Assembly (NCBI RefSeq): GCF_040361255.1
Contig: NZ_APNG01000019.1
Span: forward strand, 1-64,000
DNA: 64,000 nt
Direction of reading: 5' to 3'
DNA from: Salinisphaera sp040361255
GTDB lineage: Bacteria; Pseudomonadota; Gammaproteobacteria; Nevskiales; Salinisphaeraceae
In this document: positions 58,673 through 64,000 of the stretch, in pieces
Position numbering within the stretch: position 1 is the stretch's first letter
Layout: each line of letters begins with the position of its first letter
Notes under the pieces: model-generated
The model's database searches: none
The model's input: only the letters and a program-made list of their open reading frames with translations
Told to the model about the DNA's origin: nothing
Translations under genes and position numbers: made by a program

Positions 58673-61093
58673 CTAGATATCCAGATTGGACACCATCAGC
58701 GCATTGCGCTCGATGAATTCGCGCCGTGGTTCGACGTGATCGCCCATAAGCGTGGTAAAGATCTGATCGGCACCAACCGCGTCGTCGATCTTGACCTGCA
58801 TCAGGCGCCGCGTGTTCGGATCCATCGTGGTTTCCCAAAGCTGGTCCGGGTTCATCTCGCCCAGGCCCTTGTAGCGCTGTACATGCTGACCGCGCTTGGC
58901 CTCGGCCAACAGCCACTCATACGCCTGTTCGAAGGTCTCGACCGCCTCGGAACGCTCGCCACGGCTGACCTGTGCGCCGTCGCCCATCAGCGCGAGCAAC
59001 TCGTTACCGAGTTTCGCCATGCGCTGGTATTCCTCACCGGTGAAGAAATCCTCGTGCCAGACAAAGGTATGCGGAATGCCGTGGCTATAACGAGTCACCT
59101 GCAGGTGCAACGGGCGTTGTTCGTCGGCGGGCTTGATCTGGACTTCGTAGCGATGACGCGCTTCGTTGCGCGCATCCAGGCGGCTCTGTAGCTGGGCCGC
59201 CCAATCCTGCATATAACTCGCGTCGGAAAAGGTTTCCGGGGTGACCGGGGGAAGATAGGTCATTTCCTTGAGGGTGGCCGGATCGAAGCGACGGGTCAGC
59301 CGGTCGATATCCTCGAGCATGCCCATATAGCGATGCGCCAGGCTCGCCAGCGCATCGTCGGACACCGGCGGCGTGTCGGCCTCGACCCGTAACTCGGCCT
59401 TGCTCAGCGCCAGACGCAGCAGATAGTTGCCCAGTTCCTTGTCGTCCTTGACGTAGTACTCCTGCTTGCCGCTTTTCACCTTGTACAACGGCGGCTGCGC
59501 GATATAGACATAACCCGCTTCGATCAACTCGAACATCTGCCGATAGAAGAACGTCAACAGCAGCGTTCGGATATGCGAGCCGTCCACGTCGGCGTCGGTC
59601 ATGATGATGATGCGGTGATAACGCAGCTTGGCCGGATCGAACTCGTCGCGACCAATACCGCAGCCCAACGCGGTGATCAAGGTACCGACCTCGACCGACG
59701 ACAGCATCTTGTCGAAGCGCGCTTTCTCGACGTTCAGAATCTTGCCCTTGAGCGGCAGGATGGCCTGATTGTGACGATCGCGCCCCTGTTTGGCCGAGCC
59801 ACCGGCCGAGTCGCCCTCCACCAGGAACAGTTCGGAACGCGAGGGATCCTTTTCCTGGCAGTCGGCGAGTTTACCGGGCAGACCGGCCACATCCAGCGCG
59901 CCCTTGCGACGGGTCATGTCGCGCGCACGGCGTGCCGCGTCGCGGGCGCGTGCGGCTTCGATCACCTTGCTGGCGATGACCTTGGCATCCTTCGGATTTT
60001 CAAGAAGAAAATCGCTCAGATGCTCATTGACCGTCGATTCGACCACGGCGCGCACTTCGGAAGAGACCAGCTTTTCCTTGGTCTGGGAAGAGAATTTCGG
60101 GTCCGGAACCTTGACCGAGACAACCGCCGTGAGACCTTCGCGCGCGTCGTCCCCCGCCGGCGCGACCTTTTCCTTCTTGGCCAGGCCTTCGGATTCGATA
60201 TAGCCATTCAGCGTGCGCGTAAGCGCGCCACGAAAACCCGCCAGATGGGTACCGCCATCGCGCTGCGGGATATTGTTGGTATAGCAGAACACGCTCTCCT
60301 GATAGGAGTCGTTCCACTGCATGGCGACCTCGACGACGATATCGTCGCGTTCGGCCGTGAAATAGCACACGGTTTCGTGCAGCTGTGTCTTGTTCTCGTT
60401 CAAGTTCTCGACGAAGGCACGAATACCGCCTTCATACTCGAACACGACATCGCGCTCGCTGGCCTCTTCCCGCAGCCGAATACGCACGCCGGAGTTCAGA
60501 AACGACAGCTCACGGAGCCGCTTGGCAAGAATGTCGTAGCTGTACGCGATATTGGCGAATACATCGGCACTGGGATGGAAATGGATCGAGGTGCCGGTAC
60601 GGTTGGTTTTCTCCGTTGCGGTCAACTCGTCCAATGGCTCGCCCATGGAGTACGTCTGGCGATAACGCTGACCATCGCGATGGATATCCAGTTCGAGACG
60701 ATCGGAAAGGGCATTGACCACGGACACACCCACGCCATGCAGGCCGCCCGACACCTTGTACGAATTGGCATCGAACTTCCCGCCGGCATGCAGCACGGTC
60801 ATGATCACTTCTGCCGCGGGCTTGCCCTCGCCCTCGTGCATATCGACCGGAATCCCGCGACCATCATCGGTGACGGTAATACTCTGGTCGCGATGGATGA
60901 TGACCTGAATTTCGTTGCAATAACCGGCCAGGGCTTCGTCGATCGCATTGTCTACGACCTCGAAGACCATATGATGCAAACCGGTACCGTCGTCGGTATC
61001 ACCGATATACATGCCAGGGCGTTTACGAACTGCCTCAAGGCCCTTGAGTACCTTGATACTGCTGGAATTGTAATCGCCGTTAGATTCCGCCAT
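58673..61093 (-). CDS. gyrB: DNA gyrase subunit B
   Basis: An 806-residue type IIA topoisomerase subunit with GHKL ATPase blocks (VFEVVDNAIDEALAGYC, VTDDGRGIPV, GLHGVGVSVVNALS), the transducer, and the Toprim domain (EGDSAGGSAKQGRDRHNQAILPLKGKILNVEKAR; DADVDGSHIRTLLLTFFYR). It has the long gammaproteobacterial C-terminal insert. It introduces negative supercoils with GyrA. Last gene of the dnaA-dnaN-recF-gyrB block, 65 bp after recF. Confidence 0.97.
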   Translation of the reverse strand: MAESNGDYNSSSIKVLKGLEAVRKRPGMYIGDTDDGTGLHHMVFEVVDNAIDEALAGYCNEIQVIIHRDQSITVTDDGRGIPVDMHEGEGKPAAEVIMTVLHAGGKFDANSYKVSGGLHGVGVSVVNALSDRLELDIHRDGQRYRQTYSMGEPLDELTATEKTNRTGTSIHFHPSADVFANIAYSYDILAKRLRELSFLNSGVRIRLREEASERDVVFEYEGGIRAFVENLNENKTQLHETVCYFTAERDDIVVEVAMQWNDSYQESVFCYTNNIPQRDGGTHLAGFRGALTRTLNGYIESEGLAKKEKVAPAGDDAREGLTAVVSVKVPDPKFSSQTKEKLVSSEVRAVVESTVNEHLSDFLLENPKDAKVIASKVIEAARARDAARRARDMTRRKGALDVAGLPGKLADCQEKDPSRSELFLVEGDSAGGSAKQGRDRHNQAILPLKGKILNVEKARFDKMLSSVEVGTLITALGCGIGRDEFDPAKLRYHRIIIMTDADVDGSHIRTLLLTFFYRQMFELIEAGYVYIAQPPLYKVKSGKQEYYVKDDKELGNYLLRLALSKAELRVEADTPPVSDDALASLAHRYMGMLEDIDRLTRRFDPATLKEMTYLPPVTPETFSDASYMQDWAAQLQSRLDARNEARHRYEVQIKPADEQRPLHLQVTRYSHGIPHTFVWHEDFFTGEEYQRMAKLGNELLALMGDGAQVSRGERSEAVETFEQAYEWLLAEAKRGQHVQRYKGLGEMNPDQLWETTMDPNTRRLMQVKIDDAVGADQIFTTLMGDHVEPRREFIERNALMVSNLDI

Positions 61094-61158
61094 GAGTCAC
61101 CGCGTCGTAGGCTGTAGAGGTGCGAGTCAACCTATGGATTCTAGCATGTCCGGCGCGA

Positions 61159-62232
61159 TCAGCCGCGGGTGACTACCCCATGTTCCACGTGGAACATGGC
61201 ACCGCCGCGTACGGCCTCGGGTACGAGGCCGGGCTCGAGAAAAGTCAGAAAACACTGGCCGCCGAGGGCGGCGATTTCTTCGGCGAGCACCTCACGATAA
61301 CGCCTGCCCAATTCGGCGGCCATATCATCGATCAACAATACCGGCCGCACATGGCGCCGAACATAAAGCAGCTGCGCCTGCGTAAGCAGCATTGCTGTAG
61401 TCAGTATTTTCTGTTGCCCGCGGGAAACCCAATCCCGTGCGGACGCACTTGCAATAGAGACGCGCAAATCTGCGCGATGTGGCCCCTGTTGGGTAAACCC
61501 TGCCCGTAGATCCTGATCGAGTCCAGCTGCCAGGGCCGCGCCATAGCCGTGATCACCACGCCAGCCGCAGTCGTAATCCAATATGACTGGTTCGTTGCCG
61601 AGTAAACGTGCCGTGCGGCTTGGCAGGTTTTCGTACAAGTGGTCGATATAAGCCCGGCGCGAGGCGTCCACGATTTCCGCCGCGCGTACCAGCTCCGCAT
61701 CCCAGACGATGATATCCGGCTTCGGGAGCCTTGCTTTGAGGGCGCGGTTGCGTTGTTTCAGTGCGCGCCGGAAACGACGCCATGCTGGAAAAAACGCGTG
61801 TTCCACGTGAAACACACCCCAGTCCAGAAAATGACGGCGATAACGTGGGCCCTGTTCGAGCAGCCGATGGACGTTCGGGTCGACCATCTGTAATGGGAGC
61901 GTGTTGATTAAATCGATACGGCTCGTATCGGCTTCGCCGTCCTTGCGATAGCGAATACCTCGCTTGTCGCGGCTTACGCCCAGACGGTGGGCGCGTCCGT
62001 CGGGTACAGCGATTTCCCCGGTAACAGTGAACGCATCCGCGCCCGCTCGAATCGCCGGGCGGGGTCCGGATTGCCGAAAGGATTGTCCGCGCCCTAAAAA
62101 ATAGATCGCCTCGAGCAAGGTTGTTTTGCCCGAGGCATTGTCACCGGTAATGACGTTGATTGTTGGCTCAGGCTGTATTTCCGCAGCCTCGAAACAACGA
62201 AAATCATGCAAGCGTAAACGCGTTAGATGCAT
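61159..62232 (-). CDS. recF: DNA replication and repair protein RecF
   Basis: A 357-residue SMC-like ATPase. Walker A is GDNASGKTTLLEAIYFLG, the signature is VSRGQQKILTTAMLL, and Walker B is VLLIDDMAAELG. It loads RecA at gaps with RecO and RecR. Two parS-type palindromes lie within the coding region (61181-61196 and 61799-61814), each encoding FHVEH; the second is near the C-terminus (MFHVEHGVVTRG), beyond the conserved core. Confidence 0.95.
   Translation of the reverse strand: MHLTRLRLHDFRCFEAAEIQPEPTINVITGDNASGKTTLLEAIYFLGRGQSFRQSGPRPAIRAGADAFTVTGEIAVPDGRAHRLGVSRDKRGIRYRKDGEADTSRIDLINTLPLQMVDPNVHRLLEQGPRYRRHFLDWGVFHVEHAFFPAWRRFRRALKQRNRALKARLPKPDIIVWDAELVRAAEIVDASRRAYIDHLYENLPSRTARLLGNEPVILDYDCGWRGDHGYGAALAAGLDQDLRAGFTQQGPHRADLRVSIASASARDWVSRGQQKILTTAMLLTQAQLLYVRRHVRPVLLIDDMAAELGRRYREVLAEEIAALGGQCFLTFLEPGLVPEAVRGGAMFHVEHGVVTRG
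61181..61196. promoter_or_regulatory. parS site (perfect palindrome) in recF
   Basis: TGTTCCACGTGGAACA, a fully symmetric 16-mer of the ParB-binding parS class, 2.4 kb from the end of dnaA. It is placed over the last codons of recF. Confidence 0.8.
61799..61814. promoter_or_regulatory. parS site in recF
   Basis: TGTTCCACGTGAAACA matches the parS consensus TGTTNCACGTGAAACA exactly. Located in the middle of recF, 600 bp from the other site. Confidence 0.85.
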
Positions 62233-62247
62233 TCCGTGCCGATCGGC

Positions 62248-63348
62248 CTACAGCCGCATCGGCATCACGACATACCGTGTAGCCGGGTCGTTTACGCTCT
62301 GTAGTAGGCCGCTGCTATCAGGCCCGGATAAGGACAGCGTGAATTCACCGCTATCCATGGCCCCGAGTGCCTCGAGCAGGTAATTGACATTGAACCCGAT
62401 TTCGATCGGGTCGTTGTCGTAGGTGACCTGTATTTCGTCTTCGGCTTCTTCACGTTCAACGTTCTGGGCCTGCAAGCGAAGACTATGTTGTTGTAAACCC
62501 AGTCGTACACCGCCGAATTTTTCGTTCGAAAGAATTGCGGTGCGTGAGAGTGCCTGCCGGATGGTGTCGCGATCGGCATGCATTTGCTTGTCTGCCTGAT
62601 CGGGAATCACCCGCTCATAATCCGGGAAGCGGCCGTCAATAAGTTTGGTCGTGAATACGAGGCCCGGCAATTGCAGACGCAAATGCTTGGTCGACAGTTG
62701 CAATGTGATTTCCGCCTCGCTGGTATCCAGCAATCGAACAAGTTCGGTAATCGCCTTTCGCGGAACGATCGCCTGGATTGGTTCGTCGATTTCGATATCG
62801 AGTGCTGTATCGCTCAACGCGAGCCGATGGCCATCGGTAGCCACGCAACGTGCGCGGTCGTTGCGCAGTGCCAATAACAAACCGTTCAGGTAATAGCGTA
62901 CGTCCTGATGCGCCATGGCGAAGTGGGTGCGATCGAGTAGGCCCTTGAGTACGCGTTCCGGAATTGCGATCTGCTGACCGGTTTCGACTTCATCCAGATA
63001 GGGCCAATCCTGGGCTGCCATGGTCGATAGCGTGAAACGAGAGCGTCCGGACTGAACACGTGTTTGCTGACCATCGTGCTCAAGCGTTATCTCAGCGTCG
63101 TCGGGCAGACCACGACAAATATCGAGCAACTTGCGTGCAGGAATAGCTGCTGCCCCGGGTTGGCTGATGACCGCGGGTGTATCGGTAATCAGTTCGAGCT
63201 CGAGATCCGTTGCAGTAATCACGATGCGATCGTTTTCTGCCTTGATCAGAACGTTCGACAGGATCGGCATGGTCTGACGGCGTTCGACAACGCCGATAAC
63301 GGTCTGAAGGGCAGTGAGCAAATCCTTGCGCTGCACAGTGAATTGCAT
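62248..63348 (-). CDS. dnaN: DNA polymerase III beta sliding clamp
   Basis: A 366-residue clamp with three topologically repeated domains. It starts MQFTVQRKDLLTALQTVIGVVERRQTMPILSNVLI and ends in YVVMPMRL, the conserved C-terminus with the partner-binding pocket region. It tethers Pol III to DNA. It lies 15 bp before recF and 251 bp after dnaA. Confidence 0.97.
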   Translation of the reverse strand: MQFTVQRKDLLTALQTVIGVVERRQTMPILSNVLIKAENDRIVITATDLELELITDTPAVISQPGAAAIPARKLLDICRGLPDDAEITLEHDGQQTRVQSGRSRFTLSTMAAQDWPYLDEVETGQQIAIPERVLKGLLDRTHFAMAHQDVRYYLNGLLLALRNDRARCVATDGHRLALSDTALDIEIDEPIQAIVPRKAITELVRLLDTSEAEITLQLSTKHLRLQLPGLVFTTKLIDGRFPDYERVIPDQADKQMHADRDTIRQALSRTAILSNEKFGGVRLGLQQHSLRLQAQNVEREEAEDEIQVTYDNDPIEIGFNVNYLLEALGAMDSGEFTLSLSGPDSSGLLQSVNDPATRYVVMPMRL

Positions 63349-63599
63349 GGCGGTCTCCCGAAGCAGTCAGCCTTGTTGTCTTTTAAGGCTTAAAAAAGTT
63401 AGTCGTAGTAGTAACTACGGTGGTCAAAATCTGTTAAGAAAGTCTTTTATTTCTTTTAAATCAATTGCTTGCGACAATGACAACCTTGTTGCGAAGCGTG
63501 CTGGCATGCTGTGACTGGTATGTGGATAACATGTGGCATGTTTTTGCTCCGACGAGGCGTTTTCGCGTTGACATAATGTCGCCCCCAGCTTATCCACAG
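63349..63599. other. dnaA-dnaN spacer with DnaA boxes and AT-rich stretch
   Basis: Contains two perfect DnaA boxes in opposite orientation, TGTGGATAA (63521-63529) and TTATCCACA (63590-63598), and an AT-rich segment at about 63375-63470 (for example CTTTTATTTCTTTTAAATC). This could be a secondary origin element, as between dnaA and dnaN in pseudomonads, or an autoregulatory region; the rpmH-dnaA side, the usual oriC, lies outside the window. Confidence 0.6.
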
Positions 63600-64000
63600 T
63601 TAGGTTGTGAGTATCCGGCTCAAGTTCGCATAGTCTTCTTCCATGCGGGCGTCGGTTTCGCGTAGTTCCTTGACCTTGCGACAGGCGTGCAGAACGGTCG
63701 TATGATCGCGTCCACCGAAGCCCTGGCCGATTTCCGGCAGGCTGTGATTGGTCAGTTCCTTGGCAAGCGCCATGGCGATCTGGCGCGGACGGGCGACCGA
63801 GCGTGTGCGTTTTTTGCCCAGCAGGTCGGCCAGTCGCATCTTGTAATATTCGGCGACCGTGCGCTGAATGTTCTCCAGCGTGACCAGACGATCGTAGACC
63901 GCCAGCATGTCGTAGAGCGCCTGCTTGGCGAAGTCGACCGTGATCGGGGTGCCGGTAATCTGGGCGGAGGCTTTGAGTCGGTGCAGTGCGCCTTCCAGAT
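63600..64000 (-). CDS. dnaA: Chromosomal replication initiator DnaA (C-terminal part)
   Basis: The last 133 residues are visible; the N-terminus lies beyond the right edge. The end of the AAA+ domain (LEGALHRLKASAQITG, QALYDMLA) is followed by the domain IV DNA-binding region: RSVARPRQIAMALAKELT, HSLPEIGQGFGGRDHTTVLHACRKVKEL with the signature that reads DnaA boxes. The stop codon overlaps one base of the run before the DnaA box at 63590. First gene of the leftward replication block. Confidence 0.95.
   Translation of the reverse strand, partial: LEGALHRLKASAQITGTPITVDFAKQALYDMLAVYDRLVTLENIQRTVAEYYKMRLADLLGKKRTRSVARPRQIAMALAKELTNHSLPEIGQGFGGRDHTTVLHACRKVKELRETDARMEEDYANLSRILTT

Overview
The window reads as chromosomal DNA of a GC-rich, probably marine or halotolerant gammaproteobacterium. 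The supporting markers are dnaA-dnaN-recF-gyrB order, glnA-DUF4124-ntrB-ntrC, lptM-lysA, TamA/TamB, a DcaP-like porin and an FrmA/FghA formaldehyde pair. A Salinisphaera-like organism fits best, but that placement is an inference from gene content and was not tested. The right edge is next to the replication origin: dnaA (cut by the edge), dnaN, recF and gyrB run leftward, with DnaA boxes between dnaA and dnaN and ParB-type parS palindromes inside recF.

Layout. 1-9.3 kb: a GNAT acetyltransferase cut by the left edge, a double-DUF302 lipoprotein, a voltage-sensor-domain membrane protein overlapping a patatin-like lipase, a ligase-associated exonuclease, a TPR-sulfotransferase and a DcaP-like porin. 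9.6-17.2 kb: a 5'-nucleotidase, MtfA, two oxidoreductases, and a histidine phosphatase/TetR/APH-kinase/GST operon facing an SDR gene across a palindromic operator. 17.2-22 kb: a structured intergenic repeat, then methionine salvage (mtnB-mtnC-mtnD, with mtnA convergent) interrupted by a MerR/CMD pair that has a textbook MerR promoter. 22-27.3 kb: GDP-mannose precursor enzymes and two envelope proteins (TPR-NTF2, L,D-transpeptidase). 27.9-36.6 kb: dsbA, a cytochrome c4 with a long acidic tail, engB, a small protein behind a Fur box, a triple small-RNA array, polA, a long repeat array, lysA and lptM. 36.8-46.4 kb: formaldehyde detoxification, an esterase, a DedA protein and tamBA. 46.5-58.6 kb: a peptidase, an NRDE protein, ntrC-ntrB, DUF4124, glnA with a sigma54 promoter and NtrC site, glyQS and gmhB. 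58.6-64 kb: gyrB, recF, dnaN, dnaA.

The most striking system lies just downstream of polA (30.8-31.45 kb, minus strand). Three homologous small-RNA genes stand in tandem. Each has its own RpoE (sigmaE)-type promoter (GGAAC, 18-19 bp, TCTGA), stem-loops with C/U-rich loops, and an intrinsic terminator. The second stem-loop is the same in all three copies and contains a 14-nt stretch perfectly complementary to the ribosome-binding site of the DcaP-like porin gene about 22 kb away. This predicts an envelope-stress circuit in which sigmaE induces three sibling sRNAs that block porin synthesis. It is analogous to MicA/RybB in enterobacteria, but it sits at the polA-adjacent locus that houses Spot 42 and sX13-type RNAs elsewhere.

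Starts were moved from the longest open frame to internal codons where Shine-Dalgarno, signal-peptide or family evidence favoured it; each case is noted. All database, folding and expression checks remain to be done.
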